From Novosphingobium sp. SG707 (lineage in GTDB: Bacteria; Pseudomonadota; Alphaproteobacteria; Sphingomonadales; Sphingomonadaceae), in the NCBI RefSeq assembly GCF_012275515.1, contig NZ_JAAZQL010000001.1, positions 789,006 to 853,005 on the forward strand: a DNA stretch of 64,000 nucleotides, read 5' to 3'. Below are positions 25,372 through 33,630 of the stretch, piece by piece. Position 1 is the first letter of the stretch; each line of letters opens with the position of its first letter. Both the position numbers and the translations under genes were made by a program. The notes under the pieces are model-generated. The model was not told the DNA's origin. It did no database searches and worked only from the letters and a program-made list of their open reading frames with translations.

Positions 25372-26085
25372 TTATTCGGCGGTCAGAGGGGGCAGCAGGC
25401 CCGGCGTTGCCCCCAGCCGCAGCGACAGGCCAATCGCCGCCTCTACCGCCACGGGGGCGAGCCGCGCGACATGCTCCTGCGTAAAGCGCAGGCTGGGGCC
25501 GGACAGGGTGATTGCTCCCTGCAGAACGCCATTGGCGCCGAACACCGGCACGCCGATCGCCGCCATGTCCAGATCGACATTGCCCACCGAGACGACCACC
25601 ATCGCCTCGCGCGTGATGGGCGCGCGCAATCCCGCGTCGAATTGCAGCAGGGTCACGCTGGCCGCGCCCTTGTTCAATTCGCGGCGCGAACCGGGGCGCA
25701 CGCTGTAATCGCGCACCACATTGCTGCCATCGGCGCGGAACAGGCAGACCAGATCCTCGCCGTCGCGGATGTAAAACGTCGCGCTTTCCGAGGTATCTGT
25801 CACCAGTTGTTCGAGCACCGGTTCAACAAACTGGCGCAGGTCGAAGGAATCCTGAAACACCGAGGCAAAGGAGAGCAGGCTGGCGCCCAGTTGATAGGTG
25901 CCGTCCGGGCGCTGCCAGACAAAGCCATAGCGTTCAAGGCTGCCCAGCAGGCGCAGGATCGTGCTTTTGTAAAGCCCGGTGATCCGCGCGATCTCGGCCA
26001 GTGTCAGCACCGGTTTGCCCGCGCGGAAGGCTTCGAGAATATCCAGCGCGCGATCAACCGCCGCCACCCCAGGCTTTGAATTCAT
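25372..26085 (-). CDS. IclR-family transcriptional regulator
   Basis: A 237-residue IclR-type regulator. The N-terminal winged helix (residues about 9-70) reads AVDRALDILEAFRAGKPVLT, AEIARITGLYKSTILRLLGS and YGFVWQRPDGTYQLG. The ligand domain follows, with GAITLSGPSLRFTQEHV near the end. IclR proteins often control aromatic ring-cleavage operons in response to a pathway intermediate. It converges on the CoA-transferase gene and diverges from the HMG-CoA-lyase gene. The five GAAYRNYRTTC palindromes in the island resemble operators of this family, and a GTTCTG/CAGAAC dyad lies in its own promoter region, so it is the best candidate for the island's common regulator. Confidence 0.93.
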   Translation of the reverse strand: MNSKPGVAAVDRALDILEAFRAGKPVLTLAEIARITGLYKSTILRLLGSLERYGFVWQRPDGTYQLGASLLSFASVFQDSFDLRQFVEPVLEQLVTDTSESATFYIRDGEDLVCLFRADGSNVVRDYSVRPGSRRELNKGAASVTLLQFDAGLRAPITREAMVVVSVGNVDLDMAAIGVPVFGANGVLQGAITLSGPSLRFTQEHVARLAPVAVEAAIGLSLRLGATPGLLPPLTAE

Positions 26086-26100
26086 GTTTCGGTCCCGCCT

Positions 26101-26136
26101 TGCACTCGTTTGTACTCATGTTCTGTATAGCAGAAC
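26101..26136. promoter_or_regulatory. IclR/lyase divergent control region with dyad GTTCTG-N5-CAGAAC
   Basis: GTTCTGTATAGCAGAAC (26120-26136) is a perfect dyad with six-base arms, using the AGAAC/GTTCT half-sites of the B-class operators but facing the opposite way. Immediately left of it, TGTACTCA (26111-26118) matches seven of eight bases of the A-class right half. It lies between the divergent IclR and HMG-CoA-lyase-like genes, consistent with autoregulation. Confidence 0.5.
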
Positions 26137-26199
26137 AAAGGTGCGAAATGTCAATGGCCCCGCTCGCTTTTGCTCCATTTCCGTTTCGGGAGAACAAAA

Positions 26200-27162
26200 A
26201 TGACCAACCTGCCCCCCCGCGTTTTCATCAAGGAGGAAGGCCCGCGCGAAGGCTTTCAGATCGAGCGCGCCCCGATCCCCACCGCCGACAAGATCAGGCT
26301 GGTCGATGCGCTTTCCGATACAGGCGTTGGTCTTATTCAGGTGACCTCCTTTGTCCATCCGCAAAAGGTGCCGGGCATGGCCGACGCCGAGGCCGTGGTG
26401 GCGGGCATGACGCCGCGCGCGGGGGTGCGCTACAGCGGGTTGTGGCTGAACCAGCGCGGGCTGGAGCGGGCGATTGCCACCGGGCGGCTCGATCTGGAAG
26501 GCAAGCTGACGCTCTACGCCTCCAACGTCTTTCTCCAGCGCAACCAGAACCGCACGCCCGAACAGCAGCGTGAGGCCCAGCCTGCGCTGATCGCCATGTA
26601 TCAGGCCCATGGCATTCCGGTGCGCACCGGTTTTGTCACCGCCGCCTTTGGCTGCAATTTCGAGGGCGATGTCGATCCGGCCCGCGTGGTGGGGCTGGTG
26701 GGCGATATGCTATCCATCGCGGCCGATCATGGCGAGAACCTGAGCCTGATGGGTCTTGGCGACACGATGGCATGGGCCACGCCCGAGCGTATCCGCCGCG
26801 TGGTGGGAGCGGTGCGTGAACGCTGGCCTGATCTCGAACTCTCGCTCCATCTGCATGACACGCGCGGGCTGGGCATTGCCAATGCGATGGCCGGATTGGA
26901 GATGGGCGTGCGCCATTATGATGCGGCGGTGGGCGGGCTGGGGGGATGCCCCTTTGCCGCGCATGGCGGGGCGGCGGGCAATATCGCCACCGAGGATTTC
27001 GTGTTCCTGTGCGAGGAACTGGGCATCGAAACCGGCATAGACCTTGAAAAACTGGCCGAATGCGCGCGTCTGGCCGAAAGCATCGTGGGCCATCCGCTGC
27101 CCGGCAAGATCAAGACCGGGGGCAGTCTGCGCGCGCTGCGCGCCAAAATCGCGGCGGCCTGA
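26200..27162 (+). CDS. HMG-CoA-lyase-family (HMGL-like) lyase, citramalyl-CoA/hydroxyacyl-CoA lyase candidate
   Basis: A 320-residue HMGL-like TIM barrel. Family marks are the N-terminal KEEGPREGFQIE (catalytic Arg and metal Glu region), SLHLHDTRGLGIANAMAG (metal-binding His-x-His) and GGLGGCPFAAHGGAAGNIATED, with the catalytic cysteine of the GCPFA loop. HMG-CoA lyases split 3-hydroxy-3-methylglutaryl-CoA into acetoacetate and acetyl-CoA; relatives cleave other tertiary hydroxyacyl-CoAs. Given the CoA-transferase and hydratase around it, cleavage of citramalyl-CoA to pyruvate and acetyl-CoA is inferred. ATG 26200 follows GGGAGAACAAAA. Confidence 0.88.
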   Translation: MTNLPPRVFIKEEGPREGFQIERAPIPTADKIRLVDALSDTGVGLIQVTSFVHPQKVPGMADAEAVVAGMTPRAGVRYSGLWLNQRGLERAIATGRLDLEGKLTLYASNVFLQRNQNRTPEQQREAQPALIAMYQAHGIPVRTGFVTAAFGCNFEGDVDPARVVGLVGDMLSIAADHGENLSLMGLGDTMAWATPERIRRVVGAVRERWPDLELSLHLHDTRGLGIANAMAGLEMGVRHYDAAVGGLGGCPFAAHGGAAGNIATEDFVFLCEELGIETGIDLEKLAECARLAESIVGHPLPGKIKTGGSLRALRAKIAAA

Positions 27163-27166
27163 TCCC

Positions 27167-29644
27167 ATGCTTTCGCGTCTCCATGATGCCGACCGGGCGG
27201 CGTTGGCTGCTCTGCCGCGCTCGCTGGTCATCCTGCTGGAAAACATTCTGGCCCATGAGGCCGATCCCGCGCCCTATGTCACCCCTTTCCGGCATTGGCT
27301 CGACCATGGCGCGGTGGAGGCGGAGATCCCCTTTCGCCCCTCGCGCATCCTGATGCAGGATACAGCAGGCGTTGCCGCGCTGGCGGATCTGGCGGCGCTG
27401 CGCGACCATGCCGCCGCGCGTGGGTTTGCGCCGGAAGCGGTCGATGCGGCCATCCCCATCGATCTGGTGATCGACCATTCGGTCCATGTCGATCACAGCG
27501 GCTCGTCCGATGCCGCCGCGCGCAATCTGGCGCTGGAATATGCCCGCAACGGCGAACGCTACCGCTTCTTCAAATGGGCCGAGCGCGCCTTTGATCGCCT
27601 GGCCATCGTGCCGCCCGGACAGGGCATCTGTCACCAGATCAATCTTGAGCGGCTGACCAGCGGATGCGTCCGCCATGAAAGCCGATGGATGGCCGAAACA
27701 GTGATCGGCACCGACAGCCACACCACGATGGTCAATGCGCTGGGCGTGCTGGGCTGGGGCGTGGGCGGGATCGAGGCGGAACTGGCCGCGCTGGGCGCGC
27801 CGGTGCCGATTGCCCTGCCGCGCGTGGTCGAGGTGCGGTTGGAGGGGCGATTGGCCCAAGGCGTGACCGCCACAGATGCCGCGCTCTTCATCACCGCGCG
27901 CCTGCGCGAGGCCGATGTGGTGGACCAGATCGTCGAGTTTTCCGGCCCCGCGCTCGATCATCTGGCATTGCCCGACCGGGCGGCGGTGGCCAATATGTGC
28001 CCCGAATATGGCGCGACGGCCGCGCTGTTTCCGGTGGATGGGGCAACGTTGGCCTATATGGCCGCAATGGGCCGCCCGGTGGAGGATTACGAAGCCTATG
28101 CGCGCGCAACCGGCCTGTGGCGCGATGCCGGGCCGACACGACGCTATTCGCGGTGCCTGACCCTCGATCTAAATGAGGTGGAACCGGTGATGGCCGGGCC
28201 CAGCAGGCCCCAGCAGATCGTGCCCCTCGCGGCGGTTCCGGCATCCTTGCGCGAACATTTCCCGCAGGAGGAGGACGCTCTCATCGCCGTGGCCGCGATC
28301 ACCAGTTGCACCAACACGGCCAATCCCGCGCTGATGGTGGCTGCGGGTCTGGTCGCGCAAAAGGCGGTGGCGCGCGGCCTGTCCGTTCCGCCCTGGGTCA
28401 AGACCTCGCTGGCCCCCGGATCGCCGCGCATTGCGGCCATGCTGGAGCAGGCCGGATTGCAGGAAAGCCTTGATGCGCTGGGTTTTCATGTGGTCGGCTT
28501 TGGCTGCACCACCTGCGTCGGCAATTCGGGCGATCTCAAGCCGGAGGCGGGAGAGGGGCGTCTGCTGGCGGCGGTCCTGTCGGGCAATCGTAATTTTGAA
28601 AACCGCATCCATCCCGCCATTCGGGCCAATTATCTCGCCTCGCCGCCGCTGGTGGTGGCCGCCGCGCTGGCGGGGCGGATGGGCGCCAATCTGGCGCAGG
28701 ATGCTTTGGGCACGGATCGCGACGGCGCGCCGGTGTTTCTGCGCGATCTCTGGCCCGACGCGGCCGAGGTGGCAGCGGTTTTGCAAACTCTGCCCGATAG
28801 GGTGGAGATGCCATCAGTGGACCGGACATGGGCGGATCTTGAGGCCCCCGATGGCGCGCAATTCCCGTGGGACCCGGCCTCGACCATGGTGCTGCCCCCG
28901 CCCTTTTTCAGCAGCGCGAACGGTGGTCTGACCGGCGACCTGCATGGCGCGCGGACGTTGCTGGTGCTGGGCGACAACGTGACCACCGATCATATCTCAC
29001 CCATCGGCAGGATTACCGCCGCATCGCCCGCTGCCGCATGGCTGCGCGCGCATGGACAGGACAATCCGGGCAGCTATGGCGAAAGGCGTGCCAATGACCG
29101 CGTGATGCTGCGCGGGACTTTCGACAATGCCCGGTTGATCAACTATCTGGCGGATGCACCGGGCAATCGGGCGCCGGGGCCGGACGGCGTGGAAAGCTCC
29201 GTGTTCGAGGCGGCGCAGGCCTATGTCGAGCAGGGCGCGCCGCTGCTGGTCTTTGCCGGGGAGCGTTACGGCACCGGATCGGCGCGCGACTGGGCGGCCA
29301 AAGGGACCGCGCTGCTGGGCATCCGGGCGGTGATCGCGCGCAGCTTTGAAAGGATCCACCGCGCCAATCTGGTGGCGATGGGCGTGCTGCCGATTGTGTG
29401 GGATCAGGATGCGGTGGCGCTGGTTCGCGCCAATAGCCGGATCGCGATCCTTGGCATCGAAAGGCTGAGCCCGGACCAGCGCGACCTGATCATCGAGATC
29501 GACACGCCGGGCGAAGGGGCGCGCCGCTTTCCCTCGCGGGCCGATGTCGGTTCGGCGGGACAGATAGCGCTGCTGCGCGACGGCGGCCTGTTCGCCCGTT
29601 TCGCGCGGCGCTTCGACCGACGGGTTCGGCGCCGGAAGGGATGA
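27167..29644 (+). CDS. aconitase-family hydratase (aconitate hydratase A-like)
   Basis: An 825-residue single-chain aconitase-family enzyme. The 4Fe-4S ligands are C381 (AITSCTNTANP), C447 and C450 (FGCTTCVGNSG). The C-terminal swivel domain follows, with LGDNVTTDHISPIGRI, YGTGSARDWAAKGTALLG and ARSFERIHRANLVAMGVLP. It is about 65 residues shorter than a typical AcnA. It is encoded 4 bases after the lyase gene, inside a catabolic operon, so a dedicated role is likelier than the TCA cycle. Maleate or citraconate hydratase would fit the gentisate-type genes upstream; such hydratases are aconitase-superfamily enzymes. Ordinary aconitase remains possible. ATG 27167 replaces a longer frame inside the lyase gene. 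Confidence 0.88.
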   Translation: MLSRLHDADRAALAALPRSLVILLENILAHEADPAPYVTPFRHWLDHGAVEAEIPFRPSRILMQDTAGVAALADLAALRDHAAARGFAPEAVDAAIPIDLVIDHSVHVDHSGSSDAAARNLALEYARNGERYRFFKWAERAFDRLAIVPPGQGICHQINLERLTSGCVRHESRWMAETVIGTDSHTTMVNALGVLGWGVGGIEAELAALGAPVPIALPRVVEVRLEGRLAQGVTATDAALFITARLREADVVDQIVEFSGPALDHLALPDRAAVANMCPEYGATAALFPVDGATLAYMAAMGRPVEDYEAYARATGLWRDAGPTRRYSRCLTLDLNEVEPVMAGPSRPQQIVPLAAVPASLREHFPQEEDALIAVAAITSCTNTANPALMVAAGLVAQKAVARGLSVPPWVKTSLAPGSPRIAAMLEQAGLQESLDALGFHVVGFGCTTCVGNSGDLKPEAGEGRLLAAVLSGNRNFENRIHPAIRANYLASPPLVVAAALAGRMGANLAQDALGTDRDGAPVFLRDLWPDAAEVAAVLQTLPDRVEMPSVDRTWADLEAPDGAQFPWDPASTMVLPPPFFSSANGGLTGDLHGARTLLVLGDNVTTDHISPIGRITAASPAAAWLRAHGQDNPGSYGERRANDRVMLRGTFDNARLINYLADAPGNRAPGPDGVESSVFEAAQAYVEQGAPLLVFAGERYGTGSARDWAAKGTALLGIRAVIARSFERIHRANLVAMGVLPIVWDQDAVALVRANSRIAILGIERLSPDQRDLIIEIDTPGEGARRFPSRADVGSAGQIALLRDGGLFARFARRFDRRVRRRKG

Positions 29645-29659
29645 TCCCTCCGGCGCCGA
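29626..29659. terminator. terminator hairpin between convergent aconitase-like and aldehyde dehydrogenase genes
   Basis: A 15-base stem (TCGGCGCCGG...CCGGCGCCGA with one bulged A) folds across the last codons and stop of the aconitase-like gene, followed by TTTG. It sits at the meeting point of two convergent transcripts. Confidence 0.65.
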
Positions 29660-29665
29660 TTTGCC

Positions 29666-31096
29666 TCATCCCTCGTGGATGGTCTTGGTGACAAGGCAAG
29701 CCTGCAAGCCTTCCGGGCCGTCTTCATGGCCGTGACCCGACCATTTTACCCCGCCAAAGGGCGCATCGGCCGCACCGATCGTGGTCGTGTTGATCGCCAA
29801 CATCCCGGTTTCCAGTTCGGCGGCCAGACGGCGATGGCGACGATAGTCCTGAGTCCAGGCATAGGCGGCAAGGCCATAGGGCAGGCGGTTGGCCTCGGCG
29901 ATCATCGCGGCTTCATCGGCGTATCGGTTGATCAGCGCGACCGGGCCAAAGGGCTCCTCCTGCATGATCTCGGCATCCAGCGGCGTATCGGCCAGCACGG
30001 TGGGGGCAAAGAAACAGCCCTGATTGCCGATCCTTGCCCCGCCTGTGACCAACCGGCCCCCGCGCGAGACCGCATCACCCACCAGCTTTTCCATCGCTTC
30101 GGGACGGCGCGGATTGGCCATCGGCCCCATCTGCACGCCATCGTGCCAGCCCGGACCGACGCGGATGGCCGCCGCCCTTTGCGCGAAACCGGCGACGAAG
30201 CGGTCATAGATTGCATCCTCGACGATAAAGCGCGTGGGCGCGACGCAAACTTGCCCGGTATTGCGGAATTTATGCGGCACGACCTTGTCGAGAACCTCTT
30301 CCAGATCGACATCGCCGAACACCAGCACCGGCCCATGTCCGCCCAGCTCCATCGTCGTGCGCTTCAGATCATTGGCGGCCAGTTTCATCAAATGCTTACC
30401 GATGGCGGTCGATCCGGTGAAGCTGAGCTTGCGGATGACGGGCGAGGCGAGGAGATAGTCCGACACCTGCGCCGGATCGCCAAACACCGCCTGCGCCACA
30501 TCGCCGGGCAGGCCCGCATCATACAGGCATTGCAGCACGCCCAGCGCCGAGGCGGGCGTTTCTTCGGCAGCTTTCAGGATGACGCTGCACCCCGCCGCAA
30601 TCGGCGCGGCCAGTTTGCGCCCCGGATTGCCCAGCGGAAAATTCCACGGCGCAAAGGCGGCCACCGGCCCCACCGGCTCATGCACCACGGTCGAACGCAT
30701 CCCGGCGGGGCGCACCAGTTGGCGGCCATAGAGGCGATGAACCTCTCCCGCATAAAAGCGGAAGAGTTCGACATTCATCATCACTTCGACCCGCGCCTCG
30801 GCCAAGGTCTTGCCCTGTTCCTGCGTCGCGACCCATGCCAATTCCTCCTTGCGCTCCAGCATGAGGGCGGCGGCGCCTTGCAGCACTTCGGCTCTTTGCG
30901 CTGCGCTTGCATGGCGCCACAGGGCAAACCCGCGCGCGGCGGCTTCGAGCGCGCGATCAAGATCGGCGGTATCGGCAAGGGGCAAATGCCCCAGCGCATC
31001 GCCGGTGGCCGGGTTGCGGACGGTGAAGGTGGTGCGATGGTCGATGCCGATGCGCTCTCCGGCAATTACCATGGCGAGTTCGGGATAATGGGGCAT
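29666..31096 (-). CDS. aldehyde dehydrogenase, succinate-semialdehyde dehydrogenase-like
   Basis: A 476-residue aldehyde dehydrogenase of the GabD/succinate-semialdehyde subgroup. It shows FAPWNFPLGNPGRKLAAPIA, FTGSTAIGKHLMKLA, TMELGGHGPVLVFGDVDLEE and GQVCVAPTRFIVED with the nucleophilic cysteine. The C-terminus has APFGGVKWSGHGHEDGPEGL, as in that subgroup. It lies downstream of another aldehyde dehydrogenase on the same strand, 41 bases apart, so they may be co-transcribed. In this island it may handle a short-chain semialdehyde; the true substrate cannot be told from sequence. AGAGGATTTC precedes the ATG. Confidence 0.9.
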   Translation of the reverse strand: MPHYPELAMVIAGERIGIDHRTTFTVRNPATGDALGHLPLADTADLDRALEAAARGFALWRHASAAQRAEVLQGAAALMLERKEELAWVATQEQGKTLAEARVEVMMNVELFRFYAGEVHRLYGRQLVRPAGMRSTVVHEPVGPVAAFAPWNFPLGNPGRKLAAPIAAGCSVILKAAEETPASALGVLQCLYDAGLPGDVAQAVFGDPAQVSDYLLASPVIRKLSFTGSTAIGKHLMKLAANDLKRTTMELGGHGPVLVFGDVDLEEVLDKVVPHKFRNTGQVCVAPTRFIVEDAIYDRFVAGFAQRAAAIRVGPGWHDGVQMGPMANPRRPEAMEKLVGDAVSRGGRLVTGGARIGNQGCFFAPTVLADTPLDAEIMQEEPFGPVALINRYADEAAMIAEANRLPYGLAAYAWTQDYRRHRRLAAELETGMLAINTTTIGAADAPFGGVKWSGHGHEDGPEGLQACLVTKTIHEG

Positions 31097-31137
31097 GAAA
31101 TCCTCTGATTGTATATGAATTTTTGGTCAGTCGTGGA

Positions 31138-32541
31138 TCAGATGGGGAAATGCCCGTCTTGGGTTTCGACGGTGATCCAGCGCGTTTCGGTGAAGCTGTC
31201 GATGCCCTGACAGCCGCCGAAGCGGCCATAGCCCGAGGCGCCGACGCCGCCGAAGGGCATCTGCGCCTCGTCATGGACGGTCGGGCCGTTGACGTGGCAG
31301 ATGCCGCTCTTGATCTGCTTGGCAAGGCGCAGACCCTTGGCGATGTCCTTGGTGAAGACGGCGGCGGACAGGCCATATTCGGTGTCATTGGCCAACTCGA
31401 TCGCGTGCGCTTCGTCACGCGCGCGGATGATGCCGACCACTGGGCCGAAGCTTTCGTCGCGGAACAGCTTCATGTCCGGCGTCACCTTGTCCACCAGATG
31501 CGCGGGCATCACGACATTCAGCGTGGTTTCCCCGCCCGTCAGCAACACCGCGCCCTTGGCCACCGCATCGTCAACCAGCGAAAGGCAATGCGCCACCGTT
31601 TTGGCATCAACCACCCCGCCCAGCGGCGTGTTGCCCAGACGCGGATCGCCCGCGGTCAGGGTCTTGACCTTGGCGGCGAATTTCTCGGCAAATTCATCGG
31701 CCACGGCGTCCACCACGATGATCCGCTCGGTGCTCATGCAGATCTGGCCCTGGTTCATATAGGCCCCGAAAGCGGCTGCCTTGACCGCCTCGTCAAGGTC
31801 CGCGTCCGCGCAGATCACCAAAGGCGCCTTGCCGCCCAATTCGAGCAGGCAGGGCTTGAGATGTTCGGCCGCGCGCTTGGCGATGATGCGACCCACGGCC
31901 GTGCTGCCGGTGAAATTGATGCGCTTGACCTCGGGCGCGTCGATCAGCGCGCCCACGACATCGGCGGCGTCCGCAGGCGCATTGGTGACGACATTGACCA
32001 CGCCTTCGGGGAAACCGGCCTCGGCAAAGGCTTCGATAATCAGCGCATGGGTGCGCGGGCATTGCTCACTGGCCTTCAAAATCACCGCATTGCCGCAGGC
32101 AAGCGGCGTGGCAATCGCGCGCACGCCAAGGATGATCGGCGCATTCCACGGCGCAATGCCCAGGATCACGCCGACTGGCTCACGCAGCGCCATGGCAAGG
32201 CAGCCGGGCTTGTCGGAGGGGATGACTTCGCCCGAAATCTGGGTGGTCAGGCTGGCGGCTTCGCGCACCATGCTGACGGCAAGGCCAAGGTTGAACATCG
32301 CCCAACCGGCGGTTGCGCCGATCTCGCCCATCATCGCGGCGACGAACTCATCCTTCTTGGCCGCCAGAGCATCGGCCGCCTTTTGCAGCACCGCACGGCG
32401 GGCATTTGGCCCCATGGCGCCCCAGGCAGGCTGGGCCGCAGCGGCACGCGCCGCGATTCCTGCCATCTCGCCCGCCTGCATCGCCACCGCCGACGAGGCA
32501 ACTTCGCCCGTCACTGGGTTCAATCTCGTGAATTCCATCAT
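31138..32541 (-). CDS. aldehyde dehydrogenase, salicylaldehyde/vanillin dehydrogenase-like
   Basis: A 467-residue aldehyde dehydrogenase resembling the aromatic group (salicylaldehyde, benzaldehyde and vanillin dehydrogenases). It has GIAPWNAPIILGVRAIATPLA, FTGSTAVGRIIAKRAAEHL, LLELGGKAPLVICADADLDE and NQGQICMSTERIIV, with the cysteine nucleophile, and ends MPFGGVGASGYGRFGG. ATG codons at 32541 and 32538 both follow AGGAAGTAA; the choice changes one residue. A B-class palindrome lies 102 bases upstream. It probably oxidises the aromatic aldehyde released by the carotenoid-oxygenase-type or GMC-type enzyme. Confidence 0.9.
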   Translation of the reverse strand: MMEFTRLNPVTGEVASSAVAMQAGEMAGIAARAAAAQPAWGAMGPNARRAVLQKAADALAAKKDEFVAAMMGEIGATAGWAMFNLGLAVSMVREAASLTTQISGEVIPSDKPGCLAMALREPVGVILGIAPWNAPIILGVRAIATPLACGNAVILKASEQCPRTHALIIEAFAEAGFPEGVVNVVTNAPADAADVVGALIDAPEVKRINFTGSTAVGRIIAKRAAEHLKPCLLELGGKAPLVICADADLDEAVKAAAFGAYMNQGQICMSTERIIVVDAVADEFAEKFAAKVKTLTAGDPRLGNTPLGGVVDAKTVAHCLSLVDDAVAKGAVLLTGGETTLNVVMPAHLVDKVTPDMKLFRDESFGPVVGIIRARDEAHAIELANDTEYGLSAAVFTKDIAKGLRLAKQIKSGICHVNGPTVHDEAQMPFGGVGASGYGRFGGCQGIDSFTETRWITVETQDGHFPI

Positions 32542-33015
32542 TTACTTCCTAACCGGTGCGGAATGGTCGGTCAGGTACCGCCACCCTGTTCCATCAATGC
32601 CGATGGCTGCAGGGTGGCAAAAATTTGTCCGCCTGTCCATTAAAAGAACAATGTTCTGACAGATGGAATTTTGGATATAGTGGGCCTATAGGAGGCAGAT
32701 GGCTGAATCGGGAAGGAAATGCCTTTGAAACGCGCCGATTGCTTCGACAAAGGTGGGCCAGAAAGAACCTCGCGATCACCGAAAGGGCCGCGGGGGTCTC
32801 GGGCACGCGGATTTCTCGGAAAACGGTAAGATGCCTGCCGTCCCATCAGGCTGGGTTAGGGACAGCCATTAGAACATATAGTGGAGCGTGCAGGGTCAGA
32901 GGCCCATGCGCGGAGAGAGCCACGAATCTCTTTTTACATAATATAGAATATCGGTAATTTGGATCGCAGGGTCTCGGTGGGGGCCAAGCCCCATCAGACC
33001 CGGCAATACTTCCGC
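32542..33015. other. 474-base non-coding stretch with one operator and a possible decayed reading frame
   Basis: No convincing gene is present. The stretch holds the B6 palindrome near 32650, then GGAGGCAG before a nine-codon frame at 32699-32728. The plus frame through about 32725-32830 reads ETRRLLRQRWARKNLAITER and AAGVSGTRISRKT, which faintly resembles a TetR-type helix-turn-helix without an intact protein. It may be a regulator remnant or chance. The right end is AT-rich and near the stop of the RibB-like gene. Confidence 0.4.
32643..32659. promoter_or_regulatory. operator-like palindrome, GAAYRNYRTTC class (site B6)
   Basis: AAAGAACAATGTTCTGA, with the same AAAGAAC left arm as site B5. 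It is upstream of the salicylaldehyde-dehydrogenase-like gene and extends the putative regulon to the right edge of the aromatic island. Confidence 0.55.
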
Positions 33016-33630
33016 TCAGCTCTTTTGGCGATCACGATCCTTCGCATCGATCAATTCGCCAATATCGGCGCTTTCCATACCATGCTCGATCAGAAATGGT
33101 CCCAGATCCCCGGCGCGTGCTGTGTTTCCGTCATCCTTCATCACGGCGCAAATCACCGCCGCATCGCCGACACCAGCCATCCGGCACAATTCCACCGCCG
33201 CTTCGGTTGCCGACGGACGCGCGGCAACCCCGCCGCTGCTGGCGATAAGCGGAAAGACGTGGCCCGGCGAGACAATGTCCTGCGCGCTGGCCGTGGCCGA
33301 CGTGGCCACCTGGATCGTCATGGCCCGATCAGCGGCGGAAATGCCCGTGGTAATGCCCTCCCGCGCTTCGATGGAGGGCGCAAAAGGCCGCCCGGTGCGC
33401 GCCAATGTTCCGGTATCCAGCAGTGTCAGCCCAAGGCGCACCGCCCGGTCCGGCGTAATGGCCAGACAGATCAGGCCCCGCGCATAACGCGCCATGAAGT
33501 TGATCGTTTCGGGGCGCACCAGACTGGCCGCCGCGACCAGATCGACATCGCCCCCGCGCAATCGGTCCCCGGTCAACAGGATGATCTCTCCACGGGCCAA
33601 AGCCGCCAGCGCCGGTTCCAGCCCGCTCAT
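33016..33630 (-). CDS. RibB-like (DHBP synthase fold) protein lacking catalytic glutamates
   Basis: A 204-residue homologue of 3,4-dihydroxy-2-butanone-4-phosphate synthase, the RibB step of riboflavin synthesis. The body of the fold is clear: NFMARYARGLICLAIT, IEAREGITTGISAADR, SPGHVFPLIASSGGVAARPS and KDDGNTARAGDL. The catalytic loop, DREXEGD in RibB, reads GDRLRGGDVD, so the glutamates matching E. coli E38 and E40 are L24 and G26; the glutamate after the conserved cysteine (E174) is A162. The protein is therefore unlikely to have normal RibB activity. ATG 33630 overlaps the stop of the FMN reductase gene (ATGA); the long upstream extension is out of frame with that gene and rejected. Last gene of a sulfoquinovose operon; a flavin-related role is inferred. 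Confidence 0.8.
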   Translation of the reverse strand: MSGLEPALAALARGEIILLTGDRLRGGDVDLVAAASLVRPETINFMARYARGLICLAITPDRAVRLGLTLLDTGTLARTGRPFAPSIEAREGITTGISAADRAMTIQVATSATASAQDIVSPGHVFPLIASSGGVAARPSATEAAVELCRMAGVGDAAVICAVMKDDGNTARAGDLGPFLIEHGMESADIGELIDAKDRDRQKS

